Positions 9,806-20,226 are shown, counted from the stretch's first letter. The stretch is DNA of 64,000 nt from Zopfochytrium polystomum (GCA_025765615.1 JAIVFJ010000146.1:62001-126000), one strand, 5' to 3'. Numbers and translations: made by a program. The notes: a model not told the origin generated them from the letters alone.

Positions 9806-11110
9806 TCAAGACGTAACCCATTCCTCCAACCACTCCCTCTGTCCTGGCAACAGCTGGAATCCAGTGTCTCCAACGGCAGGCACAAGAAACGACGCGTTCG
9901 CACCTTTCTCCTTCCACCAACGCAGCACGTCCGAGTTTGGCAGTTTCCACGCCCACAAAACCGAGTGCGCGGAGTACTTCCGATCGAGTCCACTGTCCCA
10001 CCACCAATCGAGGACGGAAAGATGGCTCCGTTGACTAGCCTTGTCCACCGCCTTGGCAGTGTACTTCAGCCGCAACCCACTGTCCCTCCACCACTGCAGA
10101 ACGCTAATGTTGCCGCACTCGCTCGCAAGGTCGATTAAAGCCTCTGAATATTTCACGGGCAGGCCGCTGTCCCTCCACCACTGGAGGACCGCTACCTGCC
10201 CGGTCCTTCCAACGTGATCCAATCCAGCCTCAGAGTAGCGCAACTCTAGCCCGCTGTCCTTCCACCACCGCAAAACATCCACGTGTCCGTTTTTGGTAGC
10301 CCCATCCACCGCCTGGGCCGTGTACTTCAACCGCAGGCCGCTACCCCGCCACCACTCCAGCGCCGCCGCCTTGCCGTACGTGCTCGCATAGTCGATCGCG
10401 TCCTCGGTGTACTCCAAATCCGGACAGTGCTCTACCACCCACCGCAGCGTCTCAACGTGCCCCCCAAAGCTCGCGGCGTCCACGACCTCCTTGGACACCC
10501 GCAGCGGAGTTCGCGGCCAGTTGTCGCGCCACCAGCGGAGCACCGGCGTGTGCCCGTTCCTGCAGGCGGCGTGCACGGCGTTGCGGGCGTGCTCGGGCCG
10601 GCGGCGGTCGGCGTCGTCGGCGGCGTCGCCGCAGAACCCGCCGTCGAGCCACCACTGCAGGACCGGCACGTGCCCGGCCTCGCTCGCGGCCGCCATGGCC
10701 TCGCCGTGCGCGTACATCCGCGCGGCGCCCACCACGTCGCGCCACCACTGCAGCACCCAGACGCGGCCGTTGCGGCTGGCGTCGATCGCGGCGCGGGCCG
10801 AGTACGGCGCGGGGACGCCGTTGTCGCGCCACCAGGTCAGGACGACGGCGTTGCCGGCGCCGCTGGCGGCGGCGAGGGCGGCGGAGAGGCGGAGGGGGTT
10901 GACGTTGGGGAAGAGGTTGTGGGCGAGGATGAGCGAGAGGAGGCGCATGTCGGTGCGCTGCACGGCGCGGTCGAGGCGGAAGGAGCGCGGGGCGACGAGG
11001 GTGTGCATCTGGATGCGGTCGAGACGCAGCAGGGTCGCGAGGCGGAAGCGGTCGATGGGCGACAGGTAGCTGCAGACGGCGGCGCGGACGCCGTACTGGT
11101 CGAGGGCCAT
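9806..11110 (-). CDS. WW-repeat (degenerate ankyrin-like) protein, 434 aa
   Basis: Intact single-exon frame from ATG 11110. The N-terminal ~60 residues (AAVCSYLSPIDRFRLATLLR) look like an F-box-type helical motif. About ten repeats of 31-36 residues follow, with consensus A-x-D-x-A-S-x-x-G-H-x-x-V-L-x-W-W-R-D-S-G-L-x-L-x-Y. The A/D-x-AS-x-x-GH-x-x-VL pattern is the helix pair of an ankyrin repeat, with an invariant WW(R/K)-x-SGL signature added. Such arrays are known from chytrid and other large-genome protist-like lineages as ankyrin-repeat-containing proteins; as F-box partners they would present substrates to SCF ubiquitin ligases (inference). A second family member lies at 34630-36095. 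No introns are needed. Confidence 0.8.
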   Translation of the reverse strand: MALDQYGVRAAVCSYLSPIDRFRLATLLRLDRIQMHTLVAPRSFRLDRAVQRTDMRLLSLILAHNLFPNVNPLRLSAALAAASGAGNAVVLTWWRDNGVPAPYSARAAIDASRNGRVWVLQWWRDVVGAARMYAHGEAMAAASEAGHVPVLQWWLDGGFCGDAADDADRRRPEHARNAVHAACRNGHTPVLRWWRDNWPRTPLRVSKEVVDAASFGGHVETLRWVVEHCPDLEYTEDAIDYASTYGKAAALEWWRGSGLRLKYTAQAVDGATKNGHVDVLRWWKDSGLELRYSEAGLDHVGRTGQVAVLQWWRDSGLPVKYSEALIDLASECGNISVLQWWRDSGLRLKYTAKAVDKASQRSHLSVLDWWWDSGLDRKYSAHSVLWAWKLPNSDVLRWWKEKGANASFLVPAVGDTGFQLLPGQREWLEEWVTS

Positions 11111-11244
11111 GGCCGGCAGCTGCCCCCAAGATCGTGGTCAAGCTTCCTTTGGTTGGTTGACAAGTGATTCTCGCTGTGGCCAGAAAAGTTTGGGTGAAAA
11201 GCGACAAAGGAATGTATGTATTCCTCACTGGCACACAAGCGAGC

Positions 11245-12017
11245 CTATGAAAAGGACTTCGGCAGCACTCCACCAACAGGGCTATCTTTCGTGGCCTCGC
11301 CGAGGAGAGCCCTCACGTCCGCAGCGCTGACTCTCCTTCCATGCCCCTCAAAGAACCACTTTGCCTTCTCCTCCTCGCTCAAGCCCTCGGGCGGCGTGGC
11401 AAAGTACGGCCACGAGTACACGGGCGTGTTCGGCTCGGATCACCAGCTGTCCGCAAACGATCCCACGTCCACAGCGTCGAACCCAATGTCCTCGACAAAC
11501 GCCGACACCTTCGCCTTGGCGTCGGCGTCGTCGCCAGCGACGGGCAGCGCCGAGCGCTCGGGATGTCCCTTTGGGCGGGCGAGGTTGTCGAGGTGCTTGA
11601 AGTAGATGTTGCTGAACGCCTTGACGAGGCGCGCCGACTTGAAGCGCTGCTGGAGCAGCCCGCTAGCGGTGACTTCGCGCGCGTCCAGCTGCGGGAAGCG
11701 GCCGTCGCGCTCCGGGTAGTAGTTGAGGGTTTCGACCACGATCTTGCCGGCAAAGGCGTCTGCGGGAAAGGCGGCGTCGTCAAAGGCAGTCTTGAACGGG
11801 ATGGAGAGGCTGACGATGTCGCTGTTGCGGATGGCGTCGGCGACCGAGACGGCGGTGGCCAGCGGGCCGAGGGCGGCGGCGGCGTCGGCGAGGGTGGCCG
11901 GGCCGCGTGAGTTGCTCAGGAGGACGCGGTACCCGGCGGCGACGGCGTGGCGCGCGACGACCGAGTTGAGTTACCGAAGCCGATGATCCCGATGGTTGTA
12001 GTCTTTGTCGTTGCCAT
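11245..12017 (-). pseudogene. NAD(P)-binding oxidoreductase, copy 2 (two lesions)
   Basis: ATG 12017 opens with TTTIGIIGFGN, a Rossmann glycine turn. One base is then missing relative to copy 1, shifting frame. In the second frame the protein reads continuously through GPATLADAAAALGPLATAVS, IVVETLNYYPERDGRF and DIGFDAVDVGSF, a pattern like F420-dependent NADP reductases. It then meets an in-frame TGA at 11440-11442. Beyond the TGA the frame stays open to TAG 11245 with plausible family C-terminus. Two lesions in ~257 codons suggest decay; alternatively one or both are sequence errors, since the remainder is well preserved. Copy 1 carries different lesions, so neither copy as read is intact. 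Confidence 0.75.
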
Positions 12018-13458
12018 GGCGTTTGCTGGTTAGTATGGTAGTCTGCCGTGCTACTGAAGGTGCAGGCAGGGTTGGGAAGAGGGGAAAGAAGGGAAACTGC
12101 CTTCACAGTATTCATAAACAAATCTCTGTTTTGGACCCGCCACAGACACTGCTTCGCCACCACGCACCATCAGCCGAATGAATGGTTGCATGTAAATATT
12201 TATGATTCCATCCACCCACCTCCTTCCGCCGCCGCCACCACAACCACCACCTCCGTCTCTCTCGTCCGTCGCCTCCTCCGTCCCGTCGTTGTCGTCGTCG
12301 TCACGCCACACGCTCAAACGCACAGCGCTCGCCGTGCAGTCCGCTATCGCTCGGATTTCAACAGTTTCAATGGCGTGCTTTGCCCCGCGCAAAAATGGTC
12401 CCCCTCTGTCAGTCCCCGGTGCGTGTTGGGTTTGGGTTTTTTGGGCGAAAGAGACATCGCCAAGCTGTTCGATCTCTGGCAGACAAAGCTAAAACAAACG
12501 CCCTCGACCCAGAAGTAAAAAGGCAGAAAGCCATTTTTCCCCCAATTTTTGCATGGTCACAGTCATCCTCAGTCTCTCCATCAACCACACTGTTTGATCC
12601 AACCAAAAGAGTCTCAGACAAAAAGCACTTGCCGTTGAGATTCGAAAGAGAAAAGAAATCGAGGATCTTCAAAGGACTGCTTTCATCATTATTATCGCGT
12701 GTAACTTTGCTGTGCCCGCTTTACTGTCCCATCATACTTCCGGCCTGTAGGGTCGTTTTCTGTCTGGAACAAGGTGTGCACCGGGGCCGCGTGCTCATGA
12801 ATTCAGTTATCTTACGATCAGCTTGACACAGCTCAGTTTTTGGATCCAGCCAAATTGTAACAAGAAGAAGAATGACTGGGGGCGCTTAATTGGGGATATG
12901 CAAGAGAAAACTCGTCAAGCTGCATCTGGCGGCATGAGCTGTAATGCGCCCAAACAAAGAGAAGATAAGTTCTGAAGATGCGCTCAATGGAGGCATGGGG
13001 GTAAAAAAAAAGGCGCAGCGCAAATTGGTACGCAAAACCCATGCTCAATCACGACAAATAAAACCGCCCAGGGTATCTTAACGGACGACTCGTCCCGATT
13101 CGTCACGGCACGCACGCGAAACGGACTCGAGCAATCGACTGCCACGAGTCGTGGTCCTGCCGCGGGTGAGGCCTTTTTCTCAATTATTACCCCCACCTTA
13201 GCGCATTCGTCTCTCCGCTCTTCCTTCTGCTTGACCTTCATTTAACACATTCTTCAATTCACCTCTTGGCTGATGGACGTAGCCCGTCACTTTGAGTTTC
13301 GGCAATCCGACAAGGCTTCTGGCTCATTCCTCGTGCGCACAAACAGAAAGAAAAAGAAACAGATGAAGAAGCGAAATTGGCATTCCCAAAAAAGGGGCAT
13401 GCGCTGCAGCCCTGACAACAAGAGGCAGAAACGAGCGGTCCCAACAGCAAGTAAATGC
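12018..13458. other. no gene recognised
   Basis: Contains short open frames on both strands without recognisable domains, including a Gly/Asp-rich antisense frame near 12100-12390. A CCG/CCA-rich simple stretch lies at ~12210-12270. I see nothing I can support as a gene. Confidence 0.4.
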
Positions 13459-13604
13459 TCAAGTATCAAAAAATCTCGTCTTCGACAGCCCTTCACGAGC
13501 GACTTTCAAACTCTCCTTCATCTTCCCGATATCGGAATGCCACGGCGCAGTTTTGCCCATGATGCCGAGAGCCTCCTCAAAGCACTCGACAGCGCTGCCA
13601 GACT
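13459..13604 (-). pseudogene. C-terminal scrap of a TIR-NB-ARC-TPR (NLR) paralogue
   Basis: Read on the minus strand, 47 codons to a TGA at 13459 match the last TPR and tail of the NLR gene at 21326-24816: GSAVECFEEALGIM-KTAP, then HSDIGKMKESLKVAREGLS. About three quarters of residues are identical. The fragment is in the opposite orientation to the intact gene and ends upstream exactly where the duplicated oxidoreductase promoter block begins, so it is a rearrangement scar rather than a gene. It shows that more than one NLR gene of this type existed in the lineage. Confidence 0.85.
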
Positions 13605-14312
13605 GCTGAGCCCGATGATTGTAGTCTTTTCGTCACCACCGGCTCTTGCGGGTGGTATGGTATTAACCGAAGGTGCTGGGGAGGAATCTCGAGCGGACGC
13701 GCGTTACACGTAAATAAGGATCTATAAGATCTCTCTGCACTTTTGGCTCCAGCAGCTTTGTTCCAGATTGCTGGGTTGCAATGGAACGCTTTGCGCTGCC
13801 GTGCGGGTCCTGCCCAAATCCGCAGGCAAGAAGGCAAAATGTAGGCTCCAACGATAGATTGGCAGGATATTCGTCTATTGGTCTTGCCCGTGCTCTCGCT
13901 CAACCAGCGCCAAGTCCACTGCCAAAACTTACAGCAACAGCAGCGACAGCAACAACAACAACAACAACAGCAACAACAGCAACAGCAACAGTGTCGATAG
14001 CATACGACGGAAGCCAGTGACAGCGCCATTCACGATGTGATGGATTTGGATGAGCTCGCACTTACAAGAGCTTCACTCCGTTTCAGCAGCTTCTCAATAG
14101 CAAGATAAGTCGAAGATTCTTCAGGGCTGCTGATTTTCAGCCCACCCAGAGTATGCTGTGCCACAAACTTTGCTGCGGCGCAGTGCGAGGTGGTGGCAGT
14201 CTGGTGATACAGCCTGACAATTCATACCCAACTGTGACAATGCGCACAAACCAAGGTGGCAAACACCCATTGTCAAGTCCAGCAACAAGACACCTCACTC
14301 CCGCTGCTCTCG
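13605..14312. other. duplicated block 2 with oxidoreductase start-region remnant
   Basis: At ~13612-13680 the sequence around the oxidoreductase start (CCGATGATT-GTAGTCTTT, then GGTATGGTA and GAAGGTGC) is recognisable but eroded. A CAA/CAG repeat (13926-13991) and landmarks shared with 7627-8520 follow in the same order. I see no coding capacity. With the NLR scrap at its left edge it marks a recombination junction. Confidence 0.6.
13926..13991. repeat. (CAA/CAG)n trinucleotide-type repeat
   Basis: Imperfect ACAGCAACAACAACA-type array; counterpart of the shorter CAA array at ~7921-7953 in duplicated block 1. Confidence 0.9.
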
Positions 14313-14607
14313 CCCCCCTCGGAACAGCTAAACGCGAACTATCCAAACCAGAGCCGGCTCCAACAGGGTCCGCCACCCGTCCTATTTTGGTGAGGCAGAC
14401 GTATATCGGCAACGGAGAGTCATAATACGGGAAATTTTGCATCGACAAGAACGACCGTTCGGTAACGTTGGCGGCAAAGCCGGAAATCGGTTCGTGGGGG
14501 CGACAAGATGCCGCGCCAGGCAACCTTAACCCTTGCCATGGACTCCCTTCCCTGGTGATTCTTTTCTTCCGAGTCTTCAGTATTTGTATTGTCTGCCACC
14601 AAGAATC

Positions 14608-14678
14608 GGCCGAGTGGTGTAGTGGTAACTGTTTCCCTCCGAAGGAAAAGAGCCTGGGTTCAAACCCCAGCTTGGTCG
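14608..14678 (+). tRNA. probable tRNA-Arg(CCG)
   Basis: The acceptor stem GGCCGAG / CTTGGTC pairs over 7 bp (two G-U). The anticodon arm TTTCC-CTCCGAA-GGAAA gives anticodon CCG, and the T arm is CTGGG-TTCAAAC-CCCAG. Internal Pol III promoter boxes are present: A box TGGTGTAGTGG and B box GGTTCAAACCC. The D stem pairs poorly (only the inner pairs form), so the tRNA may be divergent or decaying. It abuts the truncated membrane-protein paralogue starting at 14716. Confidence 0.6.
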
Positions 14679-14715
14679 AGCCCGCTTTCGCAAGAGAAGG
14701 CGGCGCAGCGCCGGG

Positions 14716-15669
14716 ATGTTGTCTACATTTCTGGTTTTCCCCCGTTGCGTCACGATCTGCTTCTTCCTTTACGCCTTCGTAAAACCAATGATTCGCCACG
14801 TCGGCGGCCTTCGCCAACCTCCCATATTTTGGTTGACGATGATCGCCCTGGTTCTCGACGGCTTCGCCGCATCCTGGGCCGCAGTCCTGGAAGACCGGAT
14901 GGCCCGCGAATCGGACGATGGTCGGCTCGCCGAGCTCGACCGCTTGCACGACAGCTTGGTTGACGCCACGCTGAGCGGCGTGCTCGCTCTCGCGGATATA
15001 GCCTTGTTCCTTGCCGCCTACCTCTCGTTTCGCCGGGCGATCACGATTCTCGGGCCGTCACTGCTGCTGAGGGCGCGGACGAGGGAGGGTGAAAAGTCTG
15101 GGGAGCCTGCTCGACCGGCGGCGAACCTTCCCGAGTACGAATTGGATCCTGGCCGCGCCCACATACCCCGTCGGCCGGCAACAACCGTGGCTGGGGCCGA
15201 TGCCGCTCAACAGCACTTCTCGACGGAAAGGCACACTTCGGTCAACCCTCACCATCAGCTTCGCAACGCAACTCGAAGTTACACACTGTCAGAGCAGTAC
15301 AGCAAAACCCGCATAATCTTGAAACCAACATTTTGCTGCCTTCGCCCTCGAATTCTTTGCACTCTCCCATTTCACCTCCAGTTCCACCACAGACCCCAAA
15401 GGCGGTAGCGCCCGTCTCGCCACCAATCGCCTTGGTAACCCCATTCGCATATTCCACAGTTCGGGATCCTCCGCCACATCTTCGCTGGAGGCGATCGAGT
15501 CTGAAATCTGGACAGGCAGCATCCGGGGGTGTCGCTCCGTGATCGGGTGGCTGCTGTTTGCCTCGGTATCAGTACCATCGCACTCGTGGTTTTCAAGCTT
15601 TTCTCTCCTATGGTACCCAATGGGCTGGACGCTTTCTATGTTTGGGCTATCGGTGTCATGCTGCAATAG
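14716..15669 (+). pseudogene. truncated paralogue of the seven-helix membrane protein at 18.5-20.2 kb
   Basis: The frame starting at ATG 14716 matches from membrane segment 3 onward: ICFFLYAFVKPM for LFMHAFLSPM, and LALADIALFLAAYLSFRRAI followed by GPSLL for the fifth helix region. The first two helices and the start are missing; the sequence begins just after the tRNA-Arg. After the Ser/Pro-rich loop region the match returns in another frame with the sixth helix (SVIGWLLFAS), and breaks frame again before the end (VVFKLFSPMVPNGLDAFYV, stop 15667-15669). At least two frame changes plus a missing N-terminus indicate a pseudogene. Confidence 0.7.
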
Positions 15670-16080
15670 TTGAGTATCTTTGCATCGTGCTTTGGTCCAC
15701 ATACGTGCCTCTCTGGCTAACCAAACCTCAAGCGTTCTCGGCGGTCTTCTTTGGCGACGCGCTCCGTCAAAATGGCGTGTCCGTTTAATGTGGCCTGTGT
15801 CCTGCCTGCAACTGGAAAGATCATTTGCTCCCGGTACTAACATCCAACATCATTATACATTATATGCGTTATGTGGACCTTCTTGACCTCAATATTAATG
15901 AGGGCGCCAACTCGTACACCCGCCAATCTAAGTAAGGTATAGACTTCACTTGAAACAACGGATTTCGAGTACACAATTTCACGCTAGTGATGGTCGCGCA
16001 CTCTATTCCCTGGAGTATTCTGCAACACGCGCTTGAGTATGCATATGCATTTGGAAACCTGGATTGAACAAACCGCTCAC

Positions 16081-16277
16081 CCACACGGAAGCTGCTGGCT
16101 GAGCCGGAAAAAAGTGAGAGATGTTGCGCCAGAGCTCAACTGCTATTGACACAAGGATGCACGACTCCATGGGACTCGGGACAATTCCGCGACTAAGCCT
16201 CGTCTCGTTAATCGGGTGTGAACAGACAGCAATCCCAATAGCCGCAAGGACGTATAAGACGTTCGAAACGAAAATAA
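16081..16277 (-). CDS. isolated exon of a membrane protein (partial)
   Basis: A segment bounded by an acceptor (GTGTCAG, before 16277) and a donor (GTGAGC, after 16081) encodes two hydrophobic stretches: IFVSNVLYVLAAIGIAV and, after a Pro-containing loop, CILVSIAVELW. It looks like a membrane-protein exon of the kind seen in the two multi-pass genes of this window. I could not extend it with confidence on either side, so it is either part of a gene with other small exons between 15.87 and 16.4 kb or a relic. Family unknown. Confidence 0.35.
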
Positions 16278-16477
16278 CTGACACGCGTCAAAGGTATGGT
16301 TGCGAATAAGGAGAACAGTGCACGGATGAAGCGAGGAGCTGCTCAAATCGAACCTTCACGGCCGAAACGGGGGCTTGCAACGGCCATTCAGCAAACCAGA
16401 TTGTATGGGCGGCGACACGGGGCGGCCGCCTCCTCGTTGGAAGCTGTGAAGGGGTGTTGAATTTGGAGAGTCACACC

Positions 16478-16515
<38 letters not shown>

Positions 16516-17261
16516 GACTTGCAGAACAATCAAAGAAAATTGCGGTAGCTTTTGATACAGTGAAGGGAATTGACGGGGCAACAAGGAGGCGAGACACGGA
16601 CTGCGATGAACAATCCACGAGACCCCATGGCTCAGCCCTCACTCCAGTAATGGGGCCAAAGAGGGTTAGGTACGATTCGAAGCGGTCCCCTCCGCCCAAG
16701 CCGCGTTGCTTGCAGGCATGCCGGCGCCAAAGCGTCCCCTGCAGAGGTAAAGAGAAAAATTTCAAGTTTTGATGTGGGGCGATTGCTCCAGCTGACGGTA
16801 TTTTTAGCACCCCCCGCAAGCTACTACTCTGCCGCCGCAGTCCGCGGCATTGAGTCATGCCACGCCTGCAGCTTGTCAGCATCACACAACTGTTGAGCCC
16901 GACCCGAATATTAGCCTTTATGCATGACTCATGCAGATTTTGATTGACACTCCCAAAACAACGCCTATGGTCTCTTCTCCCCCCAACGTCCCACCTATGG
17001 TCGCCAGGCGCACGCTTCGAGGAAGCGTTGTATTCCCTTGGACGCCCAAATCGACAGATGGTTTGATCTCCCACCAATCAAGGGCACCAAAGGTGACCCT
17101 AATGAGTCGAAATTACAATATCAACCACGGCGATTTTTTCGTCATGTGTCGTCGCCAACTCCAGTCCAGGCACTGCCCATGTACGGTATAACCAGCGGCG
17201 CTGCAGAGCCTTTGTTATTTGGTGGGACATGGCATAAAGTCTTGATTTGCGACCGTAGCTG
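16278..17261. other. no gene recognised; poly-A tract
   Basis: A run of about 34 A lies at 16480-16513. Frames on either strand lack recognisable domains. Nothing further supported. Confidence 0.4.
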
Positions 17262-17412
17262 TGCCCGGGTCGTCTAACGCCAAGACGCCATCATCGTTGA
17301 AGGTCGCGGGTTCGATCCCCGCCAGGGTGATTCTCCCTGTAGCTCAGTGGGAGAGCGTCGGATTGAAGCTCCTTAGCTGATGGAAATCGGAGTTCAAACC
17401 TTCGTCCGGGTG
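17262..17412 (+). pseudogene. tandem tRNA-like relics
   Basis: 17262-17330 has a bacterial/organellar-type D arm (GTCTAACGCCAAGAC), a perfect T arm (GCGGG-TTCGATC-CCCGC) and a 6/7 acceptor match (TGCCCGG / CAGGGTG), but its anticodon arm is ~4 nt short and does not pair. 17333-17411 has a D arm TAGCTCAGTGGGAGAGC, a GAA-like anticodon loop (TTGAAGC, Phe-type) with only three stem pairs, and a T arm CGGAG-TTCAAAC-CTTCG. The first acceptor strand (GCCCGGG, 17263-17269) also pairs fully with TCCGGGT at ~17404. Either two decayed tRNAs or one scrambled cluster, perhaps of mitochondrial origin. Confidence 0.45.
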
Positions 17413-18534
17413 CGTTCTTTTTACTCTGAGAAAGTTAATTTGATCGCGTTTTGCTCCCGACAATTTTCTTGCGATATTGTGTTCAACTTCATGGGGCTCA
17501 TCTACATTCAAGTGGCAATGAGCCTCGATCGACGATTGGAAGCTCCTGGGAGTTGTCAGGGCTAACCCCAGCTTTTATTTGCGTGGTAACTTTACAGCCC
17601 TACGCTCTGGCTGGGGTGAAATGCCGTTTTGTTCGATGTGACAGCAATCCAGCGATCAAAGACAGAGCCAGGGGTGCCAAGACCCGCATGTCACCCCTTC
17701 CTAATCACTGTTGAAGCAAATTCAACTCAGGTTGATTCGAGGCTTAGCAAGTACATTCTTGTTTTCCCCAACAGCCTGTGCCCAGACGTGAACCCTGGGA
17801 TATTGAGTGCGCGATGCCTTCCCTTTCCCCCCCACATTTCCCAGCTGGGCTATTATCATGCGGGGCTTATCAGGCGGTTAGTACTGTAGCTGCAACCCGA
17901 AAAAAAAGGAAACAATGATAATTGGTTCGGATCTCTTAAGTCGCACCATTGTCCCCAGGTTCAAACTGCGACTGACTAATGTGGTGATCACAAGTCAAAA
18001 AAAAGGGGCAGAATTTCACAGAAACTTCACGCCTACTAATGACACGTATTTCTTTCGTTTATCGCACAAGTATAGAAGCTGTCCGGAGGAGGAAAGCACG
18101 TTGTAAATCACATGGAGGAGGAACCCAAACAAAGGGGGGGGAAAACAACCACCACACAAAGAGGGACCGAGAAGAGCAAATTTCCCCAACAAAAAAAAAA
18201 AAAGATAGATTCGCGGCTTTGATGGGTGGGAAAGAACCTCCCGTCGAAAAAGCCAATAATAAAGTAACCCGTTCAAACTGTACCAAAAAAGGGAACTAAA
18301 AGGAAAGGGCTGGGTTTGAGGGAAAGGGAGGGTTCCCAATCCAATCAACAAGGCCGCGCCGAGAACTGAAACCGAGGCGGTGCGGATAAACGCAGGAAAC
18401 GGTGGTGGTGGGGCGGCGACCCAGCGCCGTGGGAGACCATGCTAGTTTTCGTGCGCTTTGTTTTTGTTTTTCTTTTTTGTTTTTTATGTTGAACATTGTG
18501 GTGTTGATGTTGTGGACGTTTTCGAGAGGGTGTT
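17413..18534. other. no gene recognised
   Basis: AT-richer, with A-rich tracts near 18000 and 18190-18205. Open frames are short and low-complexity. Nothing supported. Confidence 0.4.
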
Positions 18535-20226
18535 TCACGAAGCTAGTTCGCGCCTGAACTGCTTATACTGGGAGACGTAGAACACAACAATGCCCGCCTG
18601 TATGCAGAAGCTGGATAGAATCACTCGACTAGTTAGATCAGGCCACATCTATCTCCCCCAACCCCAACTCACACATTCCACTTCTGCCCCCCACCCCAGC
18701 GCAATAAACTCACAAGTACACCGAATTCGACGCCACATACGCCGCAAACGCGGAATCCGTGCCCTGCGGCATGGCGGCCTCGACGACCTTTGCGGCGACA
18801 AAGACGCCGGCGGCGACGGCGAGGCAGACAAGGATCCAGCCGAGAGAGCTGCGGACGGCGCGTGCGGCGCCGACGCGGAGGTGCCGCTCGACGTCGGCGA
18901 GGGGGTCCGTGTCTCGACCGGCGGCGGCGGCGGCGCTGGGCCCCGGGCCTGCGGGGTTGACGGCGACCAGCGGGAGCGGCGGGTGCTGTTGCGGGGACGA
19001 GGACGCCGGGTCGCGGGACGGGGACCAGAGGCGGTCGAGCGAGGACGCGGAGCGCGAGGACTTGTAGTCGGATCCCGGGCGCGAGGAGCGGACGGGAGCG
19101 TGGTCTGGGGATTGCGGCGAGGACGGCGCGGGCGGGGGCGGGGGCGGGTGGGCGTCCGGGTTGGAGTTTGCGCGCCACCTGTTGTCGAGGGAGATGCGTT
19201 CGGCGCGGGCACGGCTCAGGTTGAGGAGGGATGGGCCGACAGTTTCTCGGAGGGCCTTTGAGAAGGCGAGCCAGGCGGCCACGATGAAGGCGAGGAGGGC
19301 GACGAAGAGGACCACGGTGGCGACGATGGTGACCCATTGGGCGGCCTTGTACTGTCGGAAGAGAGAGTCTGCGGCCGCAGGGTCCGACTCATATAGCAGC
19401 CGGTCGTCGGCGTAGCCGTAGATTACGATAGGGACTGCGTAAAAGACGCCCGTGACGGGAAGACCGTAGAGAAGGTTGAGGTAGAGCTGCAGGTTGGGGA
19501 CGAGGCGGGCCATTGGGCTCAGGAATGCGTGCATAAAGAGGGTGATGGTGATAGTTGTGAACAAAACGGTGATACCCAAGAGGGTGCTATTTTTTGTGGG
19601 TTGTTTGTGAGTTTACTAGGAGGGACATCTGCCGGAGGACGGAGAGCGGTCACTCACTACATCGGAAAGGGCCGTGTGAGGCGGAGGAAGACGAGGGAGC
19701 CGGCAGAGCATGCAGCGGTGCAGACGCACGCGATCACACTGGCGGCCATGGTTAAGCTGGAGCTCTGGCGTTTGCGTCGAGCGACGTAGATCAGGACGGT
19801 GAGGACGTGGACGCCTACGGCCGCGTTGATCGCACAAAGCGCCGCAAAGATCTCGACTGGGTGCGGGAACGAGCGAGGGAAAACGAGCAGAGAAATTAGG
19901 ACGCAGCACGCTTGCTCTCACACACACTCACACACACACTCTCTCTCTCTCTCTCCATCTATCTCTCTATCAGTCGCTCGCTTACTCGTCCTGTAGAATG
20001 CGGGGCCTGCGGCGGCTGCGTGACAGGGGAGATCGTGGCCCTGTGTCTTGCATGGGGCGGCGGCGGTCTGAAGAGGAGGGGCTGAAGGGGCGAGACATGG
20101 AAAGAAGGGTGTCAGTAGAGAGGAGGACAAGGAACGAAACAATGAGATATAGAGAGTCGATCGATGCCGACCGACGACGGCGGCGTGTCGGCCGTTGAAC
20201 GAACGAACCAACCTCACCTTCGGCAT
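18535..20226 (-). CDS. seven-helix membrane protein (GPCR-like topology), 468 aa
   Basis: Four exons close in phase: 20226-19986, 19856-19658, 19586-18714, 18628-18535, with GTAAGC, GTGAGT and GTGAGT donors. Seven hydrophobic segments are visible: EIFAALCAINAAVGVHVLTV; LTMAASVIACVCTAAC; GITVLFTTITITLFMHAFL; LLYGLPVTGVFYAVPIVIY; WVTIVATVVLFVALLAFIV; LGWILVCLAVAAGVFVAA; and, encoded by the last exon, VILSSFCIQAGIVVFYVSQY. A Ser/Pro-rich loop of about 130 residues separates helices 5 and 6, as the long third cytoplasmic loop does in many GPCRs. No DRY or NPxxY motif is evident, so receptor function is inference from topology. The N-terminal ~80 residues look disordered. A truncated paralogue lies at 14716-15669. 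Confidence 0.72.

Noticed and set aside
16566..16578. GGAATTGACGGGG, identical to a universal small-subunit rRNA word
   Set aside because: Flanking sequence does not follow SSU rRNA on either side, so a 13-bp chance match or a tiny scrap at most.
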